The position numbers and the translations under genes are program-made. A DNA stretch of 64,000 nucleotides from Flavobacterium gilvum (GTDB lineage Bacteria; Bacteroidota; Bacteroidia; Flavobacteriales; Flavobacteriaceae): positions 434,001-498,000 of the forward strand of contig NZ_CP017479.1 of the NCBI RefSeq assembly GCF_001761465.1, read 5' to 3'. Position 1 is the first letter of the stretch; every line of letters starts with the position of its first letter. Below are positions 1 through 7,457 of this stretch, piece after piece. Under the pieces are notes generated by a model. That model ran no database searches. It was given only the letters and a program-made list of their open reading frames with translations, and was not told the DNA's origin.

Positions 1-331
1 CCCAAAAAATTCGGGCTATGTCACGAATTGTATAATCTTTATAATTATCAATCAAATTATCTAGATCACCATCAAATCCATTTCCGGGAATATTGAATGC
101 GATGACTGTAAAATAATCAGTATCAATTACTTTTTTCTCTCCTACAATTCCGTTCCACCAACCATTTTTGGCGGTAACATTTGAATTCCCCGTCAAAGAA
201 TGATTCACAACCACGATTGGCGCACTGCCGAGAGGCTGCCCAAAAACCTGATAAAACAACGGAAGATACGACTTCTGCTTACCGGTTTCCAAATCAAAAT
301 TAAAGAGATCTATTTTTTGTAAATTTTCCAT
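1..331 (-). CDS. metX: Homoserine O-acetyltransferase, N-terminal part (runs off the window)
   Basis: Reading the minus strand from an ATG at 331 gives 110 codons without a stop, running off the left edge. The protein starts MENLQKIDLF and contains HSLTGNS, which matches the HALTG oxyanion-hole segment of the MetX alpha/beta-hydrolase family, followed by NGWWNGIVG and IPGNGFDGD, also typical of MetX. The enzyme acetylates homoserine with acetyl-CoA to O-acetylhomoserine, the substrate of the MetY enzyme encoded just upstream. It lies 92 bp downstream of metY on the same strand, so the two probably form an operon, with a hairpin between them. The catalytic Ser and Asp/His lie outside the window. 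An O-succinyltransferase activity cannot be excluded from this fragment. Confidence 0.85.
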   Translation of the reverse strand, partial: MENLQKIDLFNFDLETGKQKSYLPLFYQVFGQPLGSAPIVVVNHSLTGNSNVTAKNGWWNGIVGEKKVIDTDYFTVIAFNIPGNGFDGDLDNLIDNYKDYTIRDIARIFW

Positions 332-345
332 TTCGAATATTTTTA

Positions 346-400
346 AGGTTATTTTTTTAAAAACTGCCTTAGATAATTAACCAAATCACAAAGGCAGTTT
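346..400 (-). terminator. Hairpin between metY and metX
   Basis: A perfect 10-bp inverted repeat (AAACTGCCTT at 361-370 and AAGGCAGTTT at 391-400) encloses a 20-nt loop. On the minus strand it is followed by TTTTT and then an A-run. It resembles a weak intrinsic terminator between two genes of one pathway, so it may lower metX relative to metY or stabilise the metY 3' end. Read-through seems needed for metX, because I see no strong promoter in the 92-bp gap. Confidence 0.5.
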
Positions 401-423
401 AACTAACAAAACCAAAAACTAAC

Positions 424-1716
424 TTATACTAAATGAGGCGACTTAATAGTCTCAAAAACTGATTTCAAATCAGCTTTTAAATCCTCAATATCTTCTAATC
501 CTACTGAAAGTCTGATTAAATCTTTGGTCACCCCAGTCGCAATTTGTTCCTCATCTGACAACTGTTGATGCGTGGTGCTCGCCGGATGGATGATTAATGA
601 TTTGGTGTCTCCAATATTGGCTAATAAAGAAAACAACTTGGTGTTATCAGCTACTTTTTTGGCGGCTTCAAAACCAGCTTTAAGACCAAAAGTAACAACG
701 CCGCTTTGTCCTTTTGGCAAATATTTTTGAACCAAATCATTATATTTGCTGGATTTCAGACCAGGATAATTGACCCAAGCGACTTCTTCCTGTTGCTCCA
801 GCCACTGTGACAAAGCCAACGCATTTTGACTATGTCTGTTGATACGAACTTCTAAAGTTTCTAATCCCTGAATGATTTGAAAAGCATTAAACGGACTCAA
901 AGCGGCGCCAAAATCTCGCAATCCTTCAATTCGGGCTTTGGCAATAAAAGCGGCATTCCCCAATGCTTCATGGTAAACCAAACCATGATATCCCGCTGAA
1001 GGTTCCGTAAACTCCGGAAATTTTCCATTGCTCCAATCAAATTTTCCTGCATCAATAATAACACCTCCCAACGAGGTTCCGTTACCGGAAATATATTTAG
1101 TTAAAGAATGAATCACGATATCTGCTCCGTATTCAATTGGATTCAATAAATAAGGAGATGCCACAGTATTGTCTACAATAAAAGGCACTTTGAAAGTTTT
1201 GGCTTCTTCAGAAATTGCTTTCAGGTCAAGTACATCCAATTTTGGATTTCCCAAACTTTCAACAAAAAAAGCTCTAGTATTTTCTTTGGCAGCTTTTGCG
1301 AAATTTTTAGGATCTGTCGGATCAATAAATGTAGTTGTGATACCCAATCTTGGTAATGTAACTTTCAACAAATTATACGTTCCTCCGTACAAGCTATTTG
1401 AAGCAACAATATGATCCCCAGCTTTTAACAACACCAACAAAGCTGTTGTAATTGCCGCTGTTCCAGAAGCGGTTACCACTGCTCCAATTCCACCTTCGAG
1501 TGCCGCCAATCGTTGTTCCAGAATATCATTGGTTGGATTATTCAGCCTGGTGTAAATAAACCCTGCTTCTGCAAGTCCAAATAAATTGGCTGCATGATCT
1601 GAATTGTTAAACACATACGAAGAAGTCTGATAAATTGGTACAGCTCTTGTTCCTCCAGTTTTAGTTACGTCGTGTCCTGCGTGTAAAGCGTTTGTTGCAA
1701 ATTTTTGTGTGCTCAT
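424..1716 (-). CDS. metY: O-acetylhomoserine sulfhydrylase (aminocarboxypropyltransferase)
   Basis: The 430-residue protein belongs to the Cys/Met-metabolism PLP enzyme family. The PLP lysine is Lys207 in HSLTKYISGNG; other family marks are YTRLNNPTND near residue 55, TASGTAAI near 82 and VDNTVASPYL near 181. The long form (about 430 residues) and the insert after the lysine fit MetY rather than MetB or MetC. It condenses O-acetylhomoserine with sulfide to give homocysteine, in the cytosol. The start is preceded by a leader of about 380 nt holding two short Met/Cys-rich reading frames and two intrinsic terminators, so expression is probably controlled by transcription attenuation. metX follows on the same strand. 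Confidence 0.95.
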   Translation of the reverse strand: MSTQKFATNALHAGHDVTKTGGTRAVPIYQTSSYVFNNSDHAANLFGLAEAGFIYTRLNNPTNDILEQRLAALEGGIGAVVTASGTAAITTALLVLLKAGDHIVASNSLYGGTYNLLKVTLPRLGITTTFIDPTDPKNFAKAAKENTRAFFVESLGNPKLDVLDLKAISEEAKTFKVPFIVDNTVASPYLLNPIEYGADIVIHSLTKYISGNGTSLGGVIIDAGKFDWSNGKFPEFTEPSAGYHGLVYHEALGNAAFIAKARIEGLRDFGAALSPFNAFQIIQGLETLEVRINRHSQNALALSQWLEQQEEVAWVNYPGLKSSKYNDLVQKYLPKGQSGVVTFGLKAGFEAAKKVADNTKLFSLLANIGDTKSLIIHPASTTHQQLSDEEQIATGVTKDLIRLSVGLEDIEDLKADLKSVFETIKSPHLV

Positions 1717-1786
1717 GATTGTAAATTTTTAAATGTTATTAATTTTTTTTATGATGTTTTTAAAATTTTATGTATTCGAAAGAATG

Positions 1787-1822
1787 AAAAAAGCCCTTTT
1801 GGAACGGTTACCAAAAGGGCTT
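1787..1822 (-). terminator. Proximal attenuator terminator of the metY leader
   Basis: On the minus strand a perfect 12-bp stem (AAGCCCTTTTGG, 8-nt loop, CCAAAAGGGCTT) is followed by a run of six T. It lies between the end of the proximal leader peptide (1844) and the metY start (1716), so it would stop transcription before metY. Its first arm (1811-1819) can also pair with CCAAAAGAGG at 1862-1853, inside the last codons of the leader peptide (9 bp with one bulged A), which would be the antiterminator. Confidence 0.85.
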
Positions 1823-1843
1823 ATAGTTTAAACTATTACGGAA

Positions 1844-1930
1844 TTAAATCCTCCTCTTTTGGCAATAACAATATGGGATGCACATAGACATCATACAACA
1901 ACACATCATTATCGTTACCATTATTTTCAT
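1844..1930 (-). CDS. Proximal Met/Cys-rich leader peptide of metY
   Basis: An ATG at 1930 opens a 28-codon frame ending in TAA at 1844. Seven of 28 residues are Met and six are Cys; residues 8-17 read MMCCCMMSMC and Cys recurs at 21 and 23. The composition is far from chance and matches the end products of the sulfur pathway that metY serves. The frame ends 21 nt before an intrinsic terminator. The codons for residues 23-27 contain the sequence that could pair with the terminator arm, so a ribosome stalled at the Met/Cys codons would leave it free, whereas one reaching the stop codon would cover it. Translation of the frame and stalling are inferences; the composition and geometry are read directly. 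Confidence 0.8.
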   Translation of the reverse strand: MKIMVTIMMCCCMMSMCIPYCYCQKRRI

Positions 1931-1954
1931 TTTATTTCTATCTTAATAATTTTA

Positions 1955-1988
1955 CAAAAAAAGACCTCTACCATTGGCAGAGGTTCTT
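1955..1988 (-). terminator. Distal attenuator terminator of the metY leader
   Basis: On the minus strand AAGAACCTCTGCC pairs with GGTAGAGGTCTT (one bulged A, one G-T pair) around a 3-nt loop, followed by seven T. It sits between the two leader peptides. The first arm contains CTCTGC (1982-1977), which can pair with GCAGAG at 2028-2023, the last two sense codons of the distal leader peptide. Confidence 0.8.
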
Positions 1989-2019
1989 ATTGATGTATTT
2001 TTTGAAATTACACAATAGT

Positions 2020-2064
2020 TTACTCTGCGGAAATTTTCCACATCATACAACACATATTGTACAT
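2020..2064 (-). CDS. Distal Met/Cys-rich leader peptide of metY
   Basis: An ATG at 2064 opens a 14-codon frame reading MYNMCCMMWKISAE, then TAA. Four Met and two Cys fall in the first eight residues. It starts about 33 nt after the predicted transcription start and ends 31 nt before the distal terminator. Its last codons (GCA GAG) are complementary to the terminator arm. The architecture repeats that of the proximal leader at smaller scale. Function is inferred from composition and position. Confidence 0.7.
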   Translation of the reverse strand: MYNMCCMMWKISAE

Positions 2065-2103
2065 TATATTTTTCACTTCGTTTTTTTTGTTGGAGCAAAA
2101 GTG

Positions 2104-2130
2104 CAAACTATTTTTTAAACCACCAAGCAA
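2104..2130 (-). promoter_or_regulatory. Predicted promoter of the metY leader transcript
   Basis: On the minus strand TTG (2130-2128), a 17-nt spacer, and TAGTTTG (2110-2104) approximate the Bacteroidota consensus TTG-N17-23-TAnnTTTG. Transcription would begin near 2097 and include both leader peptides and both terminators. Confidence 0.5.
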
Positions 2131-2217
2131 AATTCAAATTATTTTTTATAAACTCTATAGAATTAGTAGTGTTTGTTAAATTCCTCTTAATTAAATCAAA
2201 AAAAACAAAAGAATAAT

Positions 2218-2246
2218 TTGCAATTCAAAATGGTTTCATACCTTTG
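2218..2246 (+). promoter_or_regulatory. Predicted metK promoter
   Basis: TTG (2218-2220), an 18-nt spacer and TACCTTTG (2239-2246) match the Bacteroidota promoter consensus. The transcript would start near 2252, just before the SAM-II-like aptamer, giving a leader of about 168 nt. Confidence 0.7.
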
Positions 2247-2257
2247 CACGCGAAAAC

Positions 2258-2369
2258 AAGAGGAAAAATTTGGACTGATTGCAACCTCTTCATAATGAAC
2301 TAGATTCATTATGGATGCTGAAAATTTTTCAGCAGAAAAAAAATGCTAAAGCAGAAACTCTCCTTTAGC
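2258..2369 (+). ncRNA. SAM-II-like riboswitch in the metK leader
   Basis: AAGAGG (2258-2263) pairs with CCTCTT (2285-2290). The loop between them contains ATTTG and CTGATTGCAA. After the stem comes ATGCTAAAGCAG (2344-2355). This order (P1 arm, AUUUG, UUGCA, P1 arm, GCUAAA) is that of the SAM-II family, and the gene downstream makes SAM. Two extra hairpins lie between P1 and the GCTAAA segment: a perfect 9-bp stem at 2291-2313 and an 8-bp stem at 2316-2334. GCTAAAG (2345-2351) can alternatively pair with CTTTAGC (2363-2369), which would compete with the aptamer pseudoknot and may be the expression switch. The family call is from memory of the consensus; a covariance-model search would decide. 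Confidence 0.7.
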
Positions 2370-2419
2370 CTTTTCCTGCAATTTCCTTCCTCGATTAATA
2401 TTTAAAATTTATAATTATT

Positions 2420-3670
2420 ATGGCTTATTTATTTACGTCAGAATCTGTAAGTGAAGGACACCCAGACAAAGTTGCGGATCAAATCTCGGATGCGTTAATC
2501 GATAACTTTTTGGCATTTGACGCTGAATCAAAAGTAGCCTGTGAAACTTTGGTTACCACAGGTCAGGTAATATTGGCAGGGGAAGTTAAATCGAATACCT
2601 ACCTAGACGTACAACAAATTGCTCGTGAAGTAATTCGCAAAATTGGATATACAAAAAGTGAATATATGTTTGAAGCAAATTCTTGCGGTATTCTTTCTGC
2701 TATCCATGAACAATCTGCAGATATCAATCAAGGTGTTGACAGAGCAAGCAAAGAAGAACAAGGTGCTGGTGACCAAGGTATGATGTTTGGTTACGCAACC
2801 AATGAGACTGAGAACTATATGCCTTTGGCTCTTGATTTATCTCATAAATTATTGCAGGAATTAGCAATTTTGAGAAGAGAAAACAAAGAAATCACTTATT
2901 TACGTCCAGATGCAAAATCTCAGGTTACACTAGAATACAGCGATGATAACAAACCTACACGTATTGATGCTATCGTAATTTCGACACAACATGATGATTT
3001 TGACGAAGAGAATACAATGCTTGCCAAAATCAAAAAAGACATTGTAGAAATATTGATTCCTAGAATCATTGCAAAAAATCCTGAGCACGCTCATTTATTC
3101 AATGATAAAATCCAATACCATATCAACCCAACTGGTAAATTCGTAATTGGAGGACCACACGGAGATACTGGATTGACAGGTAGAAAAATCATTGTTGACA
3201 CTTACGGTGGTAAAGGAGCTCACGGTGGTGGTGCTTTCTCCGGAAAAGACCCTAGTAAAGTAGACAGAAGTGCTGCTTATGCAACACGCCATATTGCAAA
3301 AAACCTTGTTGCAGCCGGAGTTGCCGACGAAGTTTTGGTACAGGTATCTTATGCAATCGGGGTTGCAAAACCAATGGGAATTTTCATTGAAACCTACGGA
3401 ACTTCAAAAGTAAATTTGACAAACGGTGAAATAGCCAAAAAAGTAGAATCAATTTTTGATATGCGTCCTTACTTCATCGAACAACGTTTAAAACTAAGAA
3501 ACCCAATCTATAGCGAAACTGCTGCTTACGGCCACATGGGACGTACTCCAGAAACAGTGACAAAAACATTCTCTGCTCCTGGTGGTTTGTCTAAAACAGT
3601 AACTGTTGATTTATTTACCTGGGAGAAATTAGACTTTGTAGATCAAATAAAAACTGCTTTCGGTTTATAA
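2420..3670 (+). CDS. metK: S-adenosylmethionine synthase
   Basis: The 416-residue protein has the three-domain MetK pattern: [20 protein letters not shown] at the N-terminus (ATP/methionine site), [11 protein letters not shown] near residue 114, [13 protein letters not shown] near 241 and [19 protein letters not shown] near 271 (P-loop-like, K+ and Mg2+ ligands). It makes S-adenosylmethionine from methionine and ATP in the cytosol. The length is slightly above the E. coli enzyme. It stands alone on the plus strand, with its own promoter and a SAM-sensing leader, and ends at a bidirectional terminator facing rodA. Confidence 0.97.
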   Translation: MAYLFTSESVSEGHPDKVADQISDALIDNFLAFDAESKVACETLVTTGQVILAGEVKSNTYLDVQQIAREVIRKIGYTKSEYMFEANSCGILSAIHEQSADINQGVDRASKEEQGAGDQGMMFGYATNETENYMPLALDLSHKLLQELAILRRENKEITYLRPDAKSQVTLEYSDDNKPTRIDAIVISTQHDDFDEENTMLAKIKKDIVEILIPRIIAKNPEHAHLFNDKIQYHINPTGKFVIGGPHGDTGLTGRKIIVDTYGGKGAHGGGAFSGKDPSKVDRSAAYATRHIAKNLVAAGVADEVLVQVSYAIGVAKPMGIFIETYGTSKVNLTNGEIAKKVESIFDMRPYFIEQRLKLRNPIYSETAAYGHMGRTPETVTKTFSAPGGLSKTVTVDLFTWEKLDFVDQIKTAFGL

Positions 3671-3690
3671 AAACCAAAAATCAAGCATAA

Positions 3691-3719
3691 AAAAACCATT
3701 CGTTCTGAATGGTTTTTTT
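3691..3719. terminator. Bidirectional terminator between metK and rodA
   Basis: AAAAACCATTC (3691-3701), a 5-nt loop and GAATGGTTTTTTT (3707-3719) form a stem with T-runs on both strands. It ends metK (+) and the convergent rodA operon (-). Confidence 0.85.
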
Positions 3720-3760
3720 ATGCGCTATTTTGAATGAAAAAATTTAATCAACTCCGAAAA

Positions 3761-4996
3761 TTACCATTCATTTACTTTATTCGCATCCATTTTAATAAAA
3801 ATAAACAGCAAAATAGTAAATCCCCATAAACCAGACCCCCCATAGGAAAAGAAAGGCAACGGCACACCAATGGTTGGAAATACACCAACAACCATTGCTA
3901 TATTTACAAAAAAATGGGTAAACAATATACCAGCAACACAATAACCATATACCCTGCTAAATTTTGTTTTTTGTCTTTCGGCTAAATAAATTACTCGGAG
4001 AAACAAACCTGTAAACAAAGCAATTACAACTAATGAGCCAACAAAACCCCATTCTTCACCAACCGTTGTAAAAATATAATCGGTATGTTGCTCGGGCACA
4101 AACCCCCCTTTGGTTTGAGTCCCCTCAAGAAATCCTTTTCCTAACCACCCACCGGATCCAATAGCAATTTCAGATTGATTGGTATTGTATCCTATCCCTT
4201 TCATATCAACCTCTTTCCCGAGTAATATATTAAAACGATCACGATGATGTTGCTTGAACACATGGGTAAAAACATAATTTACAGATAATACAAAACCAGA
4301 AATTATCGCAAAAAGCATGGTACTCAATACTATATTTCTATCACCAATTCTAGATCTGTAATGTACCAAAACTATAACCAACAGCGCTATTAAAATAACA
4401 TACTCAGGCTCTAAAACCAATGTTAACATAAAAATCAATATGGTCAAAAAACCTGTCCACACATACCAGGATGGCAATCCTTCTCTAAACAAAACAATAA
4501 TAAAAATACTGTATATCAAGGCACTTCCAGGGTCGGGTTGCGGTAAGATGAGCATAACTGGCAAGAAAACAATTGCCAACGCCTGCACCTGTCGATTCAT
4601 TTCTTTTAAATTAATCTGAGTATCACTAAGATATTTTGCCAAAGCCAAAGAAGTAGCTGCTTTTGCAAACTCTGAAGGCTGCAATGTAAAACTCCCAAAT
4701 GCGTACCAACAACGTTGTCCGGCAATAGTTTTACCAAAAGCAAATAACCCCAACAGGGATACCAAAGAAATGACAAATATAATACTGGCGTATTTTTCAT
4801 AAAATTTGCCATCTATATATAAGAGAACAAAAATCAAAGGAACGGATAAAGCAATAAAAATGGCTTGCTTTTCATAAGTACCTTCTGTAGAAGACAATGA
4901 AGATGAATATATATTCAACCAACCTAAAAACACAAGTGCTATATAGATAATGATACATACCCAATCAATATTGTTTGACAAACTTTGATTTTTCAT
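3761..4996 (-). CDS. rodA: Rod shape-determining peptidoglycan glycosyltransferase RodA (SEDS family)
   Basis: The 411-residue multi-pass membrane protein belongs to the SEDS family (RodA/FtsW/SpoVE). Visible marks are QPSEFAKAATSLALA near residue 110, PDPGSALIYS near 155, the GYNTNQSEIAIGSGGWLGKGF loop near 270, PEQHTDYIFTTVGEEWGFVGS and PLPFFSYGGSGL near the C-terminus. It polymerises lipid II into glycan strands during cell elongation together with the class B PBP encoded directly upstream (14-bp gap). It is the last gene of the purH-mre operon, and its position next to mrdA supports RodA rather than FtsW. Confidence 0.93.
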   Translation of the reverse strand: MKNQSLSNNIDWVCIIIYIALVFLGWLNIYSSSLSSTEGTYEKQAIFIALSVPLIFVLLYIDGKFYEKYASIIFVISLVSLLGLFAFGKTIAGQRCWYAFGSFTLQPSEFAKAATSLALAKYLSDTQINLKEMNRQVQALAIVFLPVMLILPQPDPGSALIYSIFIIVLFREGLPSWYVWTGFLTILIFMLTLVLEPEYVILIALLVIVLVHYRSRIGDRNIVLSTMLFAIISGFVLSVNYVFTHVFKQHHRDRFNILLGKEVDMKGIGYNTNQSEIAIGSGGWLGKGFLEGTQTKGGFVPEQHTDYIFTTVGEEWGFVGSLVVIALFTGLFLRVIYLAERQKTKFSRVYGYCVAGILFTHFFVNIAMVVGVFPTIGVPLPFFSYGGSGLWGFTILLFIFIKMDANKVNEW

Positions 4997-5010
4997 TTGA
5001 ATATGAATAT

Positions 5011-6948
5011 TTATATTTTCGTTTTGGTTGAATCGATTTTTTTTGCAGCCGCCTTAACTTTGCTTTGCGTAATAGAATCCTGAAGTATCAATTGTTTTTT
5101 TACCTCATCAGAAAGTCCCCCCAATATGGCGTATCGGCTTTGTAAACTCGTATTTAACACTCTCGTTTCCAAATCGGTTCTTGTGATTTTTTTTCTTAGG
5201 TATTTTTCAATCATTAAACTCGCAATGGGACCGGCAATTGTAGCACCAAAACCTCCATTTTCTACCAATACTGCAATGGCAATTTTAGGATCATCTTTTG
5301 GAGCAAAAGCAACAAAGATAGAGTGATCTTTCAACTTAACACGTTTCCCATCGATTTTGGTGAAATTTTCCGCAGTTCCAGTCTTACCGCATATATCGAT
5401 TCCTTCAACCCGTAATGCAAAAGCCGTCCCCCTATTATAAACGTCAAAAAGTCCGCTTATCATTGGAGGAAAATATTTTGGATCAATAGTTGTAACATGT
5501 TTTGTTGTAAACTTGGAATCAATTTTCTCCCCTTTTATCTTTTTAATGATATGAGGCGTATAATAATAACCGTGATTTGCAACAGCAGACATCATATTTG
5601 CCAATTGGATTGGAGTAGCCAACACCTCTCCTTGACCGATGGCATTGGATATAATCGTTTTCCCGCTATAGCCCCATCCCGGATACATTCGTTTATAGGT
5701 TTTTGACGTAGGAATCTTTCCTCTTCTACCTGTTGGCAAATCGTAACCCATAAAATCTCCGAGTCCAAAACTTTTAACATGATTACTCCAAACATCTACA
5801 GCGTAAGGTGTACTCTTATATCTCGCCATTTCTCTCAAATACGCATTTGAAAAATAAGCATTACAGGATTTGAAAATCCCCGTATGCAAATCCAAATTAC
5901 CACCACCGCAATGACATTTTTGAAAACGACCCGGTGCATAATAAAAACCATGATGACAGGCAAAAGTGGTTTCTTCACCAATGACACCTTCCTGTAATCC
6001 GACAAGACCTGTCATTATTTTAAATGGAGAACCCGGTGGATACTCGGCTAGTAATCCTCTATCATAAAGTGGCTTCGCAATCGAATCATGATACAATTTG
6101 GTATAATTCCTAGATCGCTGTCTTCCAACTAAAATTCCCGGATCATAAGACGGGGCGGTAACAAGAGCCAAAATTTCACCAGTTTTGGGCTCGATGGCAA
6201 CAATCCCACCTCGCTTATTGACCATTAATTGTTCACCGTATTTTTGAATTTCAGCATCAATAGTAAGATTTATATCTTCCCCTTGAACAGCAATAGTGTC
6301 ATATTTCCCATCTTTGTACGATCCTATTTCTCTATTGAATTTGTCTTTCTGAAAGTATTTAACTCCTTTTATACCACGAAGAATCTTTTCATAACTCTCC
6401 TCAACTCCTTGTTTCCCGATTAAATCCCCACTTTTATAATAATGGTTTTTCTCGATAAGTTTATCATTTACTTGCGTTATAAATCCAAAAACATTGGCTC
6501 CATAATCTACTTCATAATCACGTAAGGAACGTTTTTGAAAATAGAAACCTTCAAATTTTCTTATTTTTTCCTGAAAAGCCGCAAATTCGGTTTTATTCAA
6601 TTGCGCTAAAAAAACAGAAGGCAACCTCGGACTGTACACTTTGGCTTTTTCTATTCTTTTGATAAAATCCTCTTTAGTAATATTCAACAGTTTACAAAAT
6701 TCAAGCGTATCTGTGTTGTGAAGTTCCCGAGGAATCACCATGATGTCATAGGAAGGTTGATTGGCAACCAATAACACTCCATTCCTATCATAAATATAAC
6801 CCCTCTCTGGGTAATCATATTCAATTTTTATAGCGTTATTTTCAGATTTTAATTTAAACGAATCATCGATAATCTGCAGATAAAAAACACGTATGATTAA
6901 CAAAGATGCCCCAATAATAATTAAAGCCGGCAGCAAAATCTTTCTCAT
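5011..6948 (-). CDS. mrdA: Penicillin-binding protein 2 (elongasome transpeptidase)
   Basis: The 645-residue class B PBP starts with a short cytoplasmic segment and one membrane helix (residues about 4-25). A pedestal domain with ERGYIYDRNG near residue 48 follows, then the transpeptidase domain with the SxxK motif SPFK (Ser307, Lys310), SCN (361-363) and KTGT (522-525). It crosslinks peptidoglycan in the lateral wall and partners with RodA. It lies between mreD and rodA with gaps of only 2 and 14 bp, so it is almost certainly co-transcribed. The tail after about residue 600 is Lys-rich and probably flexible. Confidence 0.94.
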   Translation of the reverse strand: MRKILLPALIIIGASLLIIRVFYLQIIDDSFKLKSENNAIKIEYDYPERGYIYDRNGVLLVANQPSYDIMVIPRELHNTDTLEFCKLLNITKEDFIKRIEKAKVYSPRLPSVFLAQLNKTEFAAFQEKIRKFEGFYFQKRSLRDYEVDYGANVFGFITQVNDKLIEKNHYYKSGDLIGKQGVEESYEKILRGIKGVKYFQKDKFNREIGSYKDGKYDTIAVQGEDINLTIDAEIQKYGEQLMVNKRGGIVAIEPKTGEILALVTAPSYDPGILVGRQRSRNYTKLYHDSIAKPLYDRGLLAEYPPGSPFKIMTGLVGLQEGVIGEETTFACHHGFYYAPGRFQKCHCGGGNLDLHTGIFKSCNAYFSNAYLREMARYKSTPYAVDVWSNHVKSFGLGDFMGYDLPTGRRGKIPTSKTYKRMYPGWGYSGKTIISNAIGQGEVLATPIQLANMMSAVANHGYYYTPHIIKKIKGEKIDSKFTTKHVTTIDPKYFPPMISGLFDVYNRGTAFALRVEGIDICGKTGTAENFTKIDGKRVKLKDHSIFVAFAPKDDPKIAIAVLVENGGFGATIAGPIASLMIEKYLRKKITRTDLETRVLNTSLQSRYAILGGLSDEVKKQLILQDSITQSKVKAAAKKIDSTKTKI

Positions 6949-6950
6949 TT

Positions 6951-7457
6951 TTATCTTTTATTAGGCTTTATTAAATAAATAAGAATAATACAGACCAAAA
7001 TTGTAAACACTGTACTTAAAAGCGTCCTAAGCAAAACATCAAAAAAGAATGTAATTTGAAAAGATTCTAACAAGAATAAAGCGATATGATGAGTTGAAAC
7101 GGCTAATAATATAAACGTAAATCGTTCTGGAGTCAATACATCATTTAGTTTAATCGTCTGGTATTCGTAACTGACTCCAAATGAAAATTTGAAAAAATAA
7201 GGTCTTAAATAAGCCAAAAGAACACAGGCTGTCGCATGCACACCTCCCGAATTACAAAATAAATCCACGATTAAGCCAAGAAAAAAACTAGCTAAAAGTA
7301 AATTTGATTTATTTCCGTTTACTGGATAAAGAATGATAAAAAGAATGTAAGGGAATGCACTTACATAACCCCAAAAATTCATATTATTAAAAACTAGAAT
7401 TTGTAAAGCCAATAAGAGTACAAAACGAAAAATGTTCACCAATAACGTGCTATTCAT
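6951..7457 (-). CDS. mreD: Rod shape-determining protein MreD
   Basis: The 168-residue hydrophobic protein has five to six predicted membrane segments, no catalytic motif, and sits between mreC and mrdA. Its start overlaps the end of mreC by 8 bp, a sign of translational coupling. MreD sequences diverge widely, so the call rests mainly on context, size and hydrophobic profile. The family links the MreB filament and MreC to the wall-synthesis enzymes in the inner membrane. Confidence 0.85.
   Translation of the reverse strand: MNSTLLVNIFRFVLLLALQILVFNNMNFWGYVSAFPYILFIILYPVNGNKSNLLLASFFLGLIVDLFCNSGGVHATACVLLAYLRPYFFKFSFGVSYEYQTIKLNDVLTPERFTFILLAVSTHHIALFLLESFQITFFFDVLLRTLLSTVFTILVCIILIYLIKPNKR

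Noticed and set aside
1705..1887. 60-codon plus-strand frame across the metY leader
   Set aside because: It runs antisense through the proximal terminator and leader peptide, has no family features, and its composition follows from the palindromes on the other strand.
2258..2369. SAM-I (S-box) riboswitch as the class of the metK leader
   Set aside because: The four-way junction with its long P1 and kink-turn could not be drawn; the P1-AUUUG-UUGCA-P1-GCUAAA order fits SAM-II better.
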